Shown: one piece after another, positions 33,952 to 47,665 of the stretch
How positions within the stretch are numbered: the stretch's first letter is position 1
Layout of the letters: each line of letters opens with the position of its first letter
Source: Branchiostoma floridae
Lineage: Eukaryota; Chordata; Leptocardii; Amphioxiformes; Branchiostomatidae
Assembly (NCBI RefSeq): GCF_000003815.2
Contig: NC_049987.1
Span: forward strand, 405,473 to 469,472
Length of the DNA stretch: 64,000 bases
Reading direction: 5' to 3'
Notes under the pieces: generated by a model
The model's database searches: none
The model's input: the letters and a program-made list of their open reading frames with translations, nothing else
Told to the model about the DNA's origin: nothing
Position numbers and translations under genes: made by a program

Positions 33952-36361
33952 TTCTTTACCATACCCTAAGACATAGTTTACTGAAATGGGCACAGCGAGG
34001 TGAGCAAAGTACAAATTCCAACCTACCAACACCCGCGCACCGACACAAACAAGACTTTGTACCCATTCTTCCCCCGTACAGCCGCCTCAGCGGAACGCAC
34101 TAACTGGCTCAGTTCACAGTCCGAACTGGGGGCCTGGTCGGCTGGGCAGGTTTGACAAATAAAAAGTCCGAGATGTAAAAAGACAACACAAAAGAAGAAA
34201 CGTACTAAACGATTTTTCTGAGCGTAAATTGAGTGTATTTATCGATATAGATTTTAAATCTTCGTTTCCTCAAACAGCCGGGCCGGGGCACGGATGGGAA
34301 ATGCGACCCTAGCATTAGCCACCCCCCGGGGTAATTTTGTTTGTTTGTTGTTAATTTGGGATTACTTATGAAAAAGAATACCCACAGATTTGGTGCACCA
34401 CCGTGCCATGATTTGCACATTTGCCACGGAGAGCCGTGAAATCCATTCAGGAAAATAATATCATAGCCAATCCGGCCAGACCAGTGCAACTCCAATGTGA
34501 CGTCCGCCCTATATAGTTATGGTACGGCAATTGTGAATCGCCACCGCTTCCAGGTTTTCGTTCGTGACGTCATAGTGTAGTAAAAAAACAAAAGTGGACT
34601 TCGGAACGAACAGAGAGGTAGGGCTAACATAGAGTGGGGGAGGTAGCGCATTGTTTACCGTATACATGCTGAATTCAAGGTTACCTCCTTCGTTCGTTTC
34701 CGTTTCCTTTTTCAATGAATACAATAGAGACTTCTGGGCAGCGACGGTAGTTAGGGTGACAGAAGAGGAGTGAGCGGCACCCGACAAGCGAATTTCCATT
34801 CACAATTCTTTGTGATGATTTTTGAGCATATATAGCAAATTTCACTCCATCTCCCTCCCCATGCGACGAAGGACCGTTCCATAGCAGCCTTTTGCAGACA
34901 TAGACCATCCAAAGTTCTTTTCTGCCCATAGTTTAATTACCCGAGAATCATCCAAATGCAAAATGTATATGGAACGTTCCAAATTTGCCCACCCCACCCC
35001 ACCCTTGCAGCAACGAACTCTAACGAAATGAATGGACCCTTCCAAGTTATTCTACTATCTCTAGGTCATTCGGCTATAACAAATATAATACTGGAACAAA
35101 ACAAAACACAACAAAGGAAACATTATGTTGGGGAATTCGCAAAATGATTCAAAACGCGTACATCTGGCAAATACAAATATTACATATGCTCAAGGCAGCC
35201 AGGAGTCAAATCCCAAGTCATGAACACTTCACTTGAATATCATCATAAAGGATCCCGTGATAGACACGTTTCCACCCAGGTGTGAAATTCAACCTACAAA
35301 TTCGGCCAGCGTTCTTTCTTGTTTGGTAGTCGGGGAGTCAGGGTACTAAACCCTTCAATTGTACCATTTTTGAACCCAAAATTTCAATCAAGTCTTAAGT
35401 TATGTCCTTACATTTTCTCAATATTGATCAATGTTTGTCAATAAAAAGCAAAGAGTCTTGTGAGCATAAAGCGAGTAGAACTCGTTTTATTTTGATGATT
35501 CAATAGAACAACAACATATTTATAGAGGGTGCTAGCATACTATATTTCACGGAATATTTGATTTTACGGAAGCAAAATGATGCACAACGAAAGAAAAAGG
35601 ATTTTATAAAGTACAACGAATACAATGCCGATAGTAGAAAACCTTCAAATTACTGTATAATGTTGACAAATTGACTCTGTTTGCTGCAGAATTTCCTTGA
35701 TGACTGTCATATTAGATTTATTACACAAATCAAATCAAAGTAAAGGCAAATGAGGTGTATAAACATGTTTTATAGAGTGATGAAAGAACAAAATAAACAA
35801 TGTTTTCCGTTTGGGGAATAACGAAAGTTGCAAAAAAGTTTTCAACACAACAAAACTCTCTATGAAGAACCTGTCTAACCCAAATAACTGCAAAATACAA
35901 ATGTGTTTCAATTTAGAATAATCTTCCCCCTCCCTTACGAGTTCTACTTCGTCTTTTCTATCGTTAGAAATGCCCTATAACCCATCTGATAAACTTCTCA
36001 AACACATTTTACTAGACAAATATGTACTTTCTACTTTATCTTACTTAATTCAGACCACTTATATTTGATTTTATTGTATTTATCATGTACTTTATATTTA
36101 CTCTACTTAATTATATACTCCCAACTTATACAACCAATTATTTGATTAACATTATCATATTGCTATGTTATCCTATGTATTAATATTCTCGTGGATTAGG
36201 ACTTCACATTGTTAAGCCACGTGTGTTTTTCTCTTTTTTCTACACTTGTTTTCATTTACCGTTATGTATTTGTATATGTTTTTTTTGGTGTGCGAATAAA
36301 CAAACAAAGTTCAAGGGATTTCGTAAGGCGTCCAAGTAGTTTTATACCCAGTAAATGTTCA
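33952..36361. other. Region upstream of the DXO-like gene
   Basis: No gene was recognised. A possible 5' leader splice acceptor (TTTCAG) for DXO lies near 33980 on the - strand. At 34290-34315 a short end-like phrase, GCGACCCTAGCATTAGCC, resembles the terminus of the element at 36362-37740. The remainder is AT-rich sequence. Confidence 0.4.
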
Positions 36362-37740
36362 GGCTTAGGCTTAGGTCACAATTCGAAAAAGGGGCCCTGC
36401 CGGGCAATTCACGGGCTGTTTTTTGGCACTTTCGGGCGTGACCCCTGCGTTGCCCTGTGGGACACCTCGCGGCTGCCGGGGTATTTTGAGGCCCGGCCGG
36501 GACCCTGGTTCAATTTAAGTCTGAGTTAAAATGAACCAGGGACCCGCTCGTACAACCACCCCGCGACCTAATCGTGACAACACCGAGAGGGACCCCTCCG
36601 GTTGCCGGCAGGCTGTCGGAATAAATTCGTTACGTCAAAGACCAGGTTTACGGAATAAAAGTGTGTAATTCGTAACACCGGGTCAAATATGTGACGTCAC
36701 AGATCACGTGAAAGGACAAAAGCCGTGAACTTACACGTATCACACAGTTCTCGTATTACAGTGGAGTTAAGTGCATAGCGCTATACCAAGGGAAAGGAGA
36801 AGACCAGGGGAAACAGCGCTTAGCCCACTAGGCAGGCGGAAGAATTCAGCAACAGAAACTTCTGCAGACAAGGGCTGAACAGAGGGGGATAGGACAACAC
36901 ACCACGCAACAGACCACATAATAGGCTGCATCACTGAGAAGCAGGACGAACAGATAGCCTCCTTCATAGAAAACTTCTATGTTTTTTACAATATTACAAC
37001 CCCAGACTATAGAAACAAGCTGAAGAAAGATGTTTGGCTGAAGAAGGACGTTTCCTCTGCAATTGGCCGACGGAACGCCAAACTTGCAGTCATTCGGACC
37101 CATAAGCCATTTTTTTCGTTTTACAAATATAAAAATATAGGCCTCAACAGTTTGGCAAGTCATCTGCCGACATTAAAAATTCCAATAACATGTTTATTTA
37201 GTTTAGTTTAGAAACGTAACAGTGCCGCACGTCAGTGCGAGTGCGAGAAAAAGTTGGCGAAAAAAACCGTGCCGCAGTGAACGGACCCCGACGTACCGCA
37301 CCAGTACTCCAAGTTCAATGATGTACTACCTTAAGTGAATGCAGGCAATGCTTGTTTTTATACCCCTTAAAGAGTGCCCACCAGGAGCCTGCCTGGTTCC
37401 CTGCCGTTGTTCGCAGGGCATGCGGCAGGGACCCTACAACTGCCCCACCGGGCTGTGAGAGACAAACGTTACCCTGTCGGACCCCGCAGGGGTGACTACA
37501 GGACACCGTCAGAACATCTGACGGGTGTCTGCCGGAGACGAACCTAGGAAGGTGGAAATTTTTTAAAGAAAAATGACGGGGTGCCCGCCGGAACACTCCG
37601 GGACCCCCATGGGGCAGCGCGAAGGCAACGTTTGATTGTGACCACGACAGCCGGTAAACAGCCGGTGTCCGCCCGACTTCAGAGCCCGGCCGGGGCTACA
37701 TCCCTGACGGGCACCGGGCCAATTGTGACCCTAGCCTTAG
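36362..37740. mobile_element. GC-rich terminal-inverted-repeat element, about 1.4 kb
   Basis: The left end reads GGCTTAGGTCACAATTCG; the right end reads CCAATTGTGACCCTAGCC, its imperfect inverse. GCCGGG-rich direct and inverted modules follow at each end (CCTGCCGGGCA, GGCCCGGCCGGG). The central part is ordinary AT-rich sequence. No transposase is present. The left module matches, inverted, the 100-bp blocks at 25185-25582. Confidence 0.6.
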
Positions 37741-38188
37741 CAGTAAAACATGAACAGTGAGTATATGACGAAATCATTTCGATCAAGTAAAACGAAAAGT
37801 GAATACAGTTGAGCGTTTTTAACATCATTTTCAACAACCCATAAAAAAGTTAACTTAGTGTACAACTACATGCGGTCATGGGACATGTTGTAATAATGTA
37901 CCTTCCCACAAGTACTGATCTGTTTCTCTTTGATAGCAAACAAATATTGTAATTTGGTATATGTACGAAAATTATTTTTATGTCATTTGCTTCCCTGTAA
38001 TGCGGTATGTAAAATAGCGACAGGTTCGGGGTAGCAAAAACTACATTACTTTTAATACTTTTATGTTGCCACCATTTTGTTTCCCTAAGGTCATGTTGAT
38101 TTGATTATATGGATGACATCCTCTGGGAACTACAAAACTGATGCGAGCGAGCGAATAAAAAAATGTTTGGCCAAAAAAAAAAAGTTGC

Positions 38189-38504
38189 NNNNNNNNNNNN
38201 NNNNNNNNNNNNNNNNNNNNNNNNNNNNNNNNNNNNNNNNNNNNNNNNNNNNNNNNNNNNNNNNNNNNNNNNNNNNNNNNNNNNNNNNNNNNNNNNNNNN
38301 NNNNNNNNNNNNNNNNNNNNNNNNNNNNNNNNNNNNNNNNNNNNNNNNNNNNNNNNNNNNNNNNNNNNNNNNNNNNNNNNNNNNNNNNNNNNNNNNNNNN
38401 NNNNNNNNNNNNNNNNNNNNNNNNNNNNNNNNNNNNNNNNNNNNNNNNNNNNNNNNNNNNNNNNNNNNNNNNNNNNNNNNNNNNNNNNNNNNNNNNNNNN
38501 NNNN
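38189..38504. other. Assembly gap, 316 N
   Basis: A sized gap between the last intergenic element and the 3' end of copy B. A poly-A run borders its left edge. Confidence 0.99.
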
Positions 38505-38800
38505 AAATGCCAGTGGGAGTCCAATAATCCACCAAACAGATTCCTTTGTGGCAAAATTGACCAATTAACAATGTTTTGAGTATTGCCAGTTCTCAAGTTT
38601 CCGCAGACAATCAGGTCCAGGTTCAGGACCGGACCTGGAATTGATCCTCTGGACCTGAACGGGACCTATACCTGAATTTTCTGTACTGGTACCTCCTCCT
38701 ACCAACAATAGATTTTTTGTTTTTGTGATTTTGTTTGGACATGATTTTTCTATGTAATGGATATCATCATTACTTGCATTTGCTCTAAACAATAACACGA

Positions 38801-41800
38801 CTAAATGAATTTGAAGGCAAAAACTATAAAGGCAACGCCAAGCTGCAGACCATAGGGCCACATATTATAGAAAGTAGCCTCAGCACCAGAACATCCCCCA
38901 GCTGTTGGTAGCTCGTCTACATCCGTAAGTTTCAGGCCTCTAACAAACACCACTGGAGGCTCTGCAGAGGTGACTGGTATCACCAGGTGGTTAATGGCGC
39001 CCCCTTGCGTTTCCTCAAAATAAGCAGCAACGGGCGCCAATAGACTTATGGGCCCATTGAGCAGTACCCTGTTGCCAGAATTTGTCGCTAGTGGAAGAAT
39101 CATCCCATGGCCAATCAGACCCAGTTTGAATCGTAGGGTGTCATCTGTTAAGTTGAGCCGAATGGTAAGGTTACCGAATATGGGGTTACCGAACGTTCCC
39201 TCGTAGTCTCGTTTGTCTCGCGGGAACTCGAGAGAATATGCGGAAGGCATGGTGTCATCAGTGTCGTCAGCGTCGTATGTAACCGAGGAGCTGGATGTAA
39301 CCCAGGGTTCAGGGAAGCTACAAGCGGTGGTAGTGTTCAGCCATGGCTCCAAACCTGCAAATGCATAGATAATACTGTTGTTGCTGATGTCCTCGTTTAA
39401 CAAGTTTGTTTCTTTGTTAGGCGTGGTCTCAATATGTAAATGTACATGCTATATTGCCACTACTACAGTTGTACAACATAATGTTCATTTACATTCATGC
39501 CGATGGTAGTGTGGACATATATAGAGGAGAAAGAAAAAGAAGGAAGTTTATGAGTGAATGATCACAGTAATAAATGACACCAAAATTTATGGACAATTTA
39601 TGAGGAAATCTGAATGAGATTCTATTTCTACACTCCATTTTTGGCGACGCTTCAGAGGCTAGCCTATCAGTATACAATACGTCCGATTGGCAAAAATTCA
39701 CGGAATTCTACAAAAACTTGTCTGCGTCTGCAAATTTGCATCATCTCTTTCTTGGGAAATAACTTGAGAAAGGATTAACAAATTGACACTATAAAATGAC
39801 ATTTCATCGTCAGAATTATTTTATATTTTATTTTACTTTTTGCTTTGTATTTGCCACCGCCTTGCTTAGTATAGCAGATTTCATACGTTTGAAGACAATG
39901 AACTTACCGAGCAACATGTCTGCAACACGATAGTGCAGGATGCTGTGGACGTCCATGTAAACGCTTAGTGGGAACTCTGGGCCATTCAAAACGGTGAACA
40001 CGCCCCCTGATTGGTCCGGAAATAACGACATCAGTGACGTAAATCCCGCGGAAAGTCCGAAATAATACACCCTTCTGTACCCTGAAATAAAAAAAAAGTT
40101 TTGATTAACATCATGAGAAACGATTCTTTTTCTTAATATCCCTGCCAGAAGATTTTGCTATTGGTTATGCCATGGTGAACTGATTGTCGATGCATGTGTA
40201 TTTGATCAGTACCCAGCGGGTGTCATACATATAATCAAACAAGTGCGACCCTATATTATGTAAATAAAAGCAAATACCACATCGAAGACACTTGGAATCA
40301 TGATTGCCATTATCAATAAGCCTTCAAGGCTTGTGCAGCAAATCCGCCATTATTAAAAAAATCACCAGAAAAGCAAGGCAATCAGAGAAGGTAGACTTAG
40401 CCCCCTTACTTACACATACTGCTTAGCGATTCCTGTAGTTTCAAACTCAGGGCAAAGGCAGCATCGAAATGCTACGTAAGTAATGGGCAACCGAACACTT
40501 TGTACATTGGGGAAAGAATAAGTTACTTACTCACTTGGGGTGAAGTGATAAAAGTTGTGACCAATAAAAAGAACTATAATTGCAAATACAAAATTGTCTG
40601 TCATAAGCAAAAAAAGCGTCATCCTCAATTGAGGTAAAACAAGATGATTTTTAAAGTAAACTGACTCATCCACACAACTGTTTTGGGTTCTTTTTACGTT
40701 CAAATGTTAGGATTATGCCAAAATCTCCCTCATATACGAGGCCGCTGTCTTTACTTCACCATTGAAAACAGTGAATGCAATAGAATACATGGCGTCTAGG
40801 GGTGAGTATCGGTACAGAAATTTCAGGTCCGAAATTTCAGGCCCGAAAAACTTAGTCATTATGTAAAAACTTGTGAATGGACGATACTCAAAACAATGGT
40901 CCATTTCGCTGCAAAGAAGTCTGTTTTTTGAAATATTTGACTCACACTGGCGTTTTAAAATCCTACAAAGCTAACTGCCATTTTACGATTGACAGTATAA
41001 ACTTGTTAGAAAAATGACTATAGACTTTTCTTTACTTCGATCTTGTTATTTTCCTCACCCGTTAAGCCCCCAAAGGTGTAAATGCCTGCTCATATGATCT
41101 GCTCGTTTTCCAATAGGTCCAACATCCGGTCCACCAATTTTTTTCAGGTCCGTTTTTTGTGAACCGTTTCAATAAGAGAAGACGGTTTTGTACCGGAACC
41201 GTACCGGTACCCAACCCTGATGACGTTCAAGCTTTAAACATCAGCCAATGGATGTAGAAGGCTAAGCAGCGGAGTTATCACATGTGCCACGGGGACATAA
41301 CATATTCTAAAACATAATATGCATTAATTTTTACCTCTGTAATCAGCAACTTCCAGACCGAGGGCTTCTCCGATGTTTCTTGCCCCAACCGGGTACCGTG
41401 GCCGGATGAATTCCTTGTTTGGCTCGTACGGCTTGAAGAACTGTACTGTGTGTAACTCTCTGAATAGATCATCGGGCACCATGGTCCGTCCGTCCGGTAC
41501 CTTCCCTCCGCTCAGGTGGAGCTGCATGTACCGCGCCATGTCCACCGCGTTAGACGCCACGCCTCCAAGGGGAGCGTGCAGCTTTAGGATTCTGAGGGTT
41601 GAAATAAAACAACATCAATACTAGCTATAGAAAGGCATCATATTCGAAAAAAATGCAGGATTTTGTCCTCGAGATCCCATTTATTTGCCAATAAGGGAAG
41701 ATCGGACTGGTGCGCATGGCAGAAGAAAAGCTGGATCATGCGAAAAGAACTCTGCAACAGACCTGAGTCAGCTTACAGATGTGCCCTGTGTGGCAGAGAC

Positions 41801-44800
41801 TGTCATTCTCATATAGGACTGCTTAGCCACAGTCGACGCTGTAGGGCTGATATCAATCAGGATTTTACTATAGTCAATATTGACCGAAGGAGGCAATATA
41901 TGATGACAGGTTTTGCTATCATAAACCTGTGATTACATGGCCTGGGTACCATCCGGAAAGTAGCTCGCTCCGTAGTTCATTATATACTATATACAGTCGC
42001 GTCTTGCTCCAACGTTACACTATACAACTGTTACATAGCTTCTCTGCTGTTGAAGATAGCAGAGGCGAACACATAGGAGTGAATTATTATCCGGACTGTA
42101 CCCAGGCTATTGGTTACAGGTATTGCTATCACAAATCTTTATTTACCGACACGAATACAGGTTTTCTTACCGCAAACCTGTAACTGTTCATATTTGCTGT
42201 AGCAGCTAATACTCTGTACATGTGCTTAACAGCTTATACATGCACGCTGCAATTCTAAGCTCTGATTTGGTGATGAAAGAATATGAAGAAGAAGAAAGAA
42301 GCAGAGTAACATAATATTTTGATCAATAACAATGCTTTTTTTTCCTTTTGGGAAATATAACATGGACTTGGTTAAACCTTTAGCATTAACAAGCTGCGAG
42401 CTATCAAAGACACCAAGCTTCATCTCCTCGGACAGTGAGAGCCCATTGATTTGACAAACAGGACTTCCGAGACTTCATACATCTTTGGAATATTCAGAGC
42501 TTTTCTAAATTTCTCGTTTCATCTTTTTGATTGATTATGCGAATTGTTAGCATAATGTTTTTAAATTAACGGCAAAATCCCAAATCAAATATATGTATAT
42601 TGCATTCAGAAAACACACTGTCAGACAGACACATGCACACACACGAGCACAGACACAAAGTGTGGTGATGAAAATGCATTGCCATGGCGACGGAGTTGTG
42701 GTTTATATATACTGAAGTATACATTTGCTGTTGTTGGTGTGTCTTAGTATTAGACTTTCCTCTGGCTCTGGTTACAGCCTGCCAAGTGCTAAAAAGGTTC
42801 TAACTAGCTACTTGATAGATGGGCTATCGACATCTGCCCTGCTATCCAGCAACTCTGACCTCTTCCAGACATCTTGGAATGCCTATCCCGATTCCTCGGA
42901 CTCTAAAGACAATAGGGCTCTATCCTACCTCTCTGCCTCTCTCCATCTCTCAAACAAACACTGTCATTTCTTTTTAACATTGTTGGTCACATCCATCTTC
43001 TGAATATGCCATGGCCACGGAGTTATGGTTTATATGTATTAAATTTGCCTGGTTGTATTTATAAAGGATGTTATCCAGATGTTCTCTAATAATCTTCCCC
43101 TGGCACTCTCCTGGGCACTCAGGTGCATGGGAATTCCCATCGGGGAACGGAAGAATGTAGACCACGCTGACTATAAATTCCTCACATGCCTGTCCAATTC
43201 TGGGAATCCCTGACAAACTGTAGCACACTATACTTTCAGGCGTCGCCACTGAGGCGTCGCCAAAAAAAGGCAAACACACACCACAAACGCACACACAAAC
43301 CGTGACACACATTAAAACAGACACGCAAACACCATAAGCACACACACATACACACAGACCCCCCCCCCCCCCCACACACACACACATGCACTCACACAGA
43401 TGAACAAACTGGACACTACATACGGAGAGAAAAAATAGTCATGTAGCCCCAGAAATTCAGTTCTTTTAACTAAGTGTTCAGGGATGGTCACTTGGACACT
43501 GGCACAAATATAAAAAAACAAATCAAACCACAAACCTGAAGGCTTCTCGATCGAGGGTAAGGGATGATCCATTCTTGTTGTAGGTCAGATAGCACTGGGC
43601 AAAATTCGAAAAGTCACCTTCCTCAAGCGCATCCGCGAGAAACGTGGTGGCATTCATCCCCAGGGGGAAGAGGATCCTCTCCCGTAACAGCTGTTCGAAT
43701 GGCTTCCCGGCAAGCCTTTCGGCGACGTGCCCCGCCAGGGTGTAGAGGAAGTTGTTGTAGGAGAAAACCGAGCGGAAGGGATGGACCTCGGAGAAGTGGC
43801 GAACCCTCCTGAGTTATGTAAGAGAAAAAATGCCCGGTATTGAAAAAAAGTTAACACCTAGCCGATTGATCTTCATGTTCCGACGATTCTAAACCAGTCC
43901 GGGTGGTTGGGACTTATTCCAAAATAAACAGGGGGGGGGGGGGGTTGTTTGTGGGTATCTCATTAGAGAACCGCACACGGCCATGTACCAGTCGCGATGA
44001 CTTTCACATAGTCGAAAGACAGGTGTGAAGTGATGATTCGAGTGCTCCCAACCAACCGCCAACTTGAGGTTAGAAAGGGGATTCTTTTGCGAAATCTTTG
44101 CAGCTTTGGGCGTCTGGAACAGGGCAGACTTAATACGTGCTGTAATAGGTCCTATCCGATATCTTCACGCGTTTACGTAGGGGTCGTAATCGGCTATATG
44201 CAATATGGTGCTACCTTTACAGTCAACACGCGTGCAAGTTGCAGCCGTGTTTCGGGACGTTGTTTACATCGGAAATCTCTGCCGTTTTGTGACCTAAAAA
44301 GTCATATAATAAGACAAGCAAAGGTATACATTTCAAAGCTGATCCCTACTCATAAAAGAGACATTTCACAAAGCGGGAACATGTGTATGCTTTAGCATAA
44401 ATCTAGTAATTTTCAGAAAGTTGGCACATATGAGCATGTACACGATGGTCAAATTTGGCCCAAAAGTTTCCATTCGAACGCAGAGTATCGGGTTACCGGA
44501 GCTCCCGCGCGATCCCCGCGGAGGGCTGACGGTGACTGAAACATCTTCTAAAGGATCAAGATAGTTAGAAAAGCAACCCCTCGCACGTGTCTCGTCGAGA
44601 TTAAATGAAAATTGGCAGTGTGTATACGTCAAATCTTACCGTGTACGTGTGCTGCACAGTTTTGTTTTAATGTTTTCTGAAATATGCCTATTTGGTTGAT
44701 TTAGAAAGAGTGTTTGGTGCACAAAAAAACAAATAGCATATTTAGATCGGTCCTAAATTTGACTGAAAATCCAAATATTTTATATCATATGAGTAATGAT

Positions 44801-46427
44801 TGTAAGATCAAACTTTCTGTCTTAGGGATTTTTAAACTTGTACTTAGAACTATTTTTACAGCCAAGATAAGGTCAAAAAAGCAAGTTTTTCACACTCAAA
44901 GACTCGTAATTCAAAATTGCCTCCATATTCCAAAAATTCCTAAGACACAACCTGGAGATATTAGTTGTCGACAATTTAAGTCCTCAAAGAGTTAATTTGC
45001 ACGCGTTTTGCAAGCGATTTAAATACCATGTTTGGCCGTATGTCGAGTAGCACTGATAGGGACATGGGGTAATTGATACCGCCGTAAACAGGTGTTGTAA
45101 TATTCAAGGTCACCAATAATGACGCCAGCAGCTTTGTTATATGTCACATATTCCAAACTTGGCGGCAGCAAAACTAAGCTTGCCAGATAACGTTTTATAT
45201 TTGCAAAAAAATGTTAGTTTTCCTTCTGACGCACGGCACTGGGGAAAACAAGGGTGTTTTCTGCGCGTTTACTTTAACAACCTGCGGATGACGGCGGGTG
45301 ACCTCTAATAGAACGCCCGTTCTGTTCGATCTCGTCAGCGTTCTGTTCGATTACGTCAGATGGAACATGATTCCTGTTCTTAATCCCCAAATAGAAGTCT
45401 GGAAATTTTGGGGCCAAATTTTACCATCGTGGTACTTAATATCATGTAATTTAGACAGTGTGAGAAAAAATTATAAACTACATTTTCTAGAAAAGAATAT
45501 ACATCATGATAAATTATGGTAATGCCTTTTCATATAGAATATGTTTCATCGTAAATGACCCATTGTGCACTTCTTAAGTTTCGTTTCGCGTGTACGACAA
45601 ATTTGAAACTTTTTCAAACTAACATTGTGGACTTATGACAATTTTCCCAAAAGGTTTTTCAAAACCCATCAAGTGGTTGCTTTATACCCTCAATAATCTT
45701 AAATAAACAGAGTAGTGGTTTAACTTCAGGCATGAAATTAATTTACGGATTACCTTACCGTCCTAGTCCCAGAGTCTTACAAGTTAAACATTTTTACGTC
45801 TTTGTTGATTTTTTTAAACAGCGTTATCGGTTGAATGAAATGTTGAAATTTTGAATTTCGGTGATATGAGCAATTCTATTTGCTGCCATTTATTCACTGC
45901 GGCCTAAATAAAAATCAAAACAAGTACCTTGCGAACTCCGCCCTATCTATGTCCATCCCGTACTGTAACAACTGTAACGAAAAGGTCTGTAGTCCAGTCC
46001 TGTGGGCAAGAACGTCACGCAGGGTTGTCTTCTTCGTCAGATATTCGTCTTGGAACCTGAAATCGCGTCCCAGTATGTCGACTAACGGCGTGTCCCATGT
46101 GACGTCATCTCTCTCAGCGAGAACGCTGGCCAGAAGAGTCGCCGTGAAAGACTTGGAAATGGACCCGAGGCCGAAGATAGACTTGTTGTCCACCGGGAGA
46201 CCCTGGTTCAAATCCCGCTTGCCGTACCCCTTGGAAAAGACCACGTCTCCATTTTTAACGACTGAAATGGCGAGGCCAACGATTGGTTTACTCTCGCACG
46301 TCATGAGTGATTGTATAAAACTGTCCAAGTCGGCGAGGTCTTGCTCTAATGCTGCTGTAACGGTCGGGGAAAGGACAACCAGAAGCATGGAAGAGAATAG
46401 GAACACAAGCTGACGGTTCGCCATCAT
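38801..46427 (-). CDS. Secreted serine beta-lactamase-like protein, copy B
   Basis: Five - strand exons (46427-45928, 43808-43536, 41591-41335, 40081-39908, 39354-38801) join in frame to 585 codons plus stop. Exon number, phases and two exon lengths (257 and 174 nt) are identical to copy A. A signal peptide (residues 1-25) precedes the SxxK motif at S89-I-S-K92. Exon 2 has the YxN motif in SYNNFLYTLAGH and is intact over the part scrambled in copy A, reading PLGMNATTFLADALEEG. The third motif is again absent: YYFGLSAGF stands where KTG or HxG is expected. The tail exon has a FGNLTIRL beta-rich domain with N-glycosylation sequons and ends in a hydrophobic segment after GGCSGAEA, which fits a GPI signal. 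Likely an extracellular serine hydrolase of unknown substrate. It faces copy A tail to tail and looks the healthier copy. Confidence 0.86.
41640..41930 (+). pseudogene. 3' end of a non-LTR retrotransposon (Cys-His tail)
   Basis: An ORF fragment in intron 2 of copy B reads YRCALCGRDCHSHIGLLSHS at 41774-41840, the CxxCGRxCxSRIGLxSH tail that closes the ORF of many invertebrate LINEs. A following phrase with GGAGGCAATATATGATGA resembles such elements' short 3' ends. The rest of the element is absent. Confidence 0.7.
41938..42112. mobile_element. Short MITE with GCCTGGGTACCATCCGGA termini
   Basis: GGCCTGGGTACCATCCGGA at 41940 is inverted at 42090-42112 as TCCGGACTGTACCCAGGCT. The flanks carry small palindromes of the type ACAGGTTTTGCTATC and ACAGGTATTGCTATC, and a related phrase (ACAGGTTTGCGATAGCAAAA) lies at 59976 in the CoA-ligase gene. 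Confidence 0.65.
42682..43045. repeat. Pair of direct repeats 325 bp apart
   Basis: TGCCATGGCGACGGAGTTGT and TGCCATGGCCACGGAGTTAT, each followed by GGTTTATAT, start at about 42681 and 43006. They may mark a tandem duplication or a small insertion in intron 2 of copy B. Confidence 0.5.
43270..43400. repeat. (CA)n simple sequence with C16 run
   Basis: Impure CA repeats around a long C homopolymer at 43359-43373, next to exon 2 of copy B. Confidence 0.85.
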
Positions 46428-46670
46428 TTCTGTAGTGGCACGACTACTGCACCCTGTGTGACAACTCCTAATAACTAAGAGAGAGAGGCTAACTTAGTTC
46501 CCACTCCCTGAGACTTGTGGATTTAAATCTGTCTTTTAAAATAACACGTCATTCTTCTGGAAACAACAACCTTGTGTAACAGCACCATAGTTGAATCCTA
46601 AAGATTGCAATGTGTAACCCATCTCTTTTCTCGAGATTACCTAAAATCCATTGAAATGTCAGGTATTCTT
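46428..46670 (-). promoter_or_regulatory. Upstream region of copy B, conserved with copy A
   Basis: On the - strand this contains, in the same order as upstream of copy A, GGTAATCTC (a less perfect version of the inverted repeat), GGGTTACACATTGC, a TGACGTGTTATTTT box and CAGGGTGCAGTAG shortly before the ATG. A core promoter element such as a TATA box is not obvious. Confidence 0.5.
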
Positions 46671-47274
46671 CAGACTGGGAAAATGTGTACACAAGGCCAT
46701 GTTAATTTGATTATATGGGTGACAACCGCGCGCGCATAGATCCAACCACCCACAAAATATTCGATTATACTCTTACATCGCCAAAGGCAGCTGTATACTG
46801 TCAGGATCAGGACACATACCGTGAATCAAAAAAAGGAAAACAAAAATATCGGAAAATGTTTCCTTTCGTCATAGGAGGACGATTCAAATTCCAAAGTTCA
46901 CGGAGAATATGACAAAGAACAAAAATGACAAATTTTCATTATTCTATAAAGCATACTTGTGTGTTAAGTTCTTTGTTAAACCTTCCTGACCACTAAGATT
47001 ATATGAGAAAAGGCAACATTTTGTTTGCCAAGCTACCTTTATTTTGCAAGCTCTCGTCCCATTCGGATTTTCCAGAGTATAGAATTTTTATAGTTAAAAC
47101 AACATGGCCTAATTGGGAGCTAACCGTGCGTAGTTTTCCCTCCCAAACACTGAGCTTAGTTTTTCCTCTCCAATTGTTATTCTTAGTGTAATGACTGCCT
47201 TGGGGGTGTTTTACCTACTAGTAGCAAGGCGAGAGAAAGGCACCTAAGAACTCTTATTCCCTCTTCAATCAGGT
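46671..47274. other. Intergenic sequence upstream of copy B
   Basis: No gene or recognisable transposon was seen here. Confidence 0.45.
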
Positions 47275-47665
47275 GTAAATAAGCACTTACACGTTTGCAG
47301 CCCAAGCCAACTTTGAGGTCCTATAACGCCAGAACAGCTTATGCTAGATCCATCAAATTTAATGAGTTTTTCTAAAATATTGTTGGCAACAATTTCACGA
47401 AGTTTGACGAATTTTCCATTTTTTGTGTTGCCATGGGAACCGTTTGTTGACAGGCAGTTTTGCCCCAAAATCGCTAATTTCGGTTCTAACAATGTATTTT
47501 TTCGCATTTATTTGATATATTATTGCTATTTTGTTACATAAATAAAATCTTACGTTAATTAGAATATCTTTGGTAATTATATACAAACTGTATGCATAAA
47601 TTATGAGAATACCCTTTTTTCATGGGTCCGGCCAATACAATCAAATTGATGACGTCATAATTACG
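47275..47665. mobile_element. Partial family 1 TTAA MITE, inverted
   Basis: GTCCTATAACGCCAGAACAG through GTTGACAGGCAGTTTTGCC and ATGACGTCATAATTACGTC match the reverse complement of the element at 15231-16179 in pieces. Termini are lost, and it is cut off by the retroelement that starts near 47665. Confidence 0.75.
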
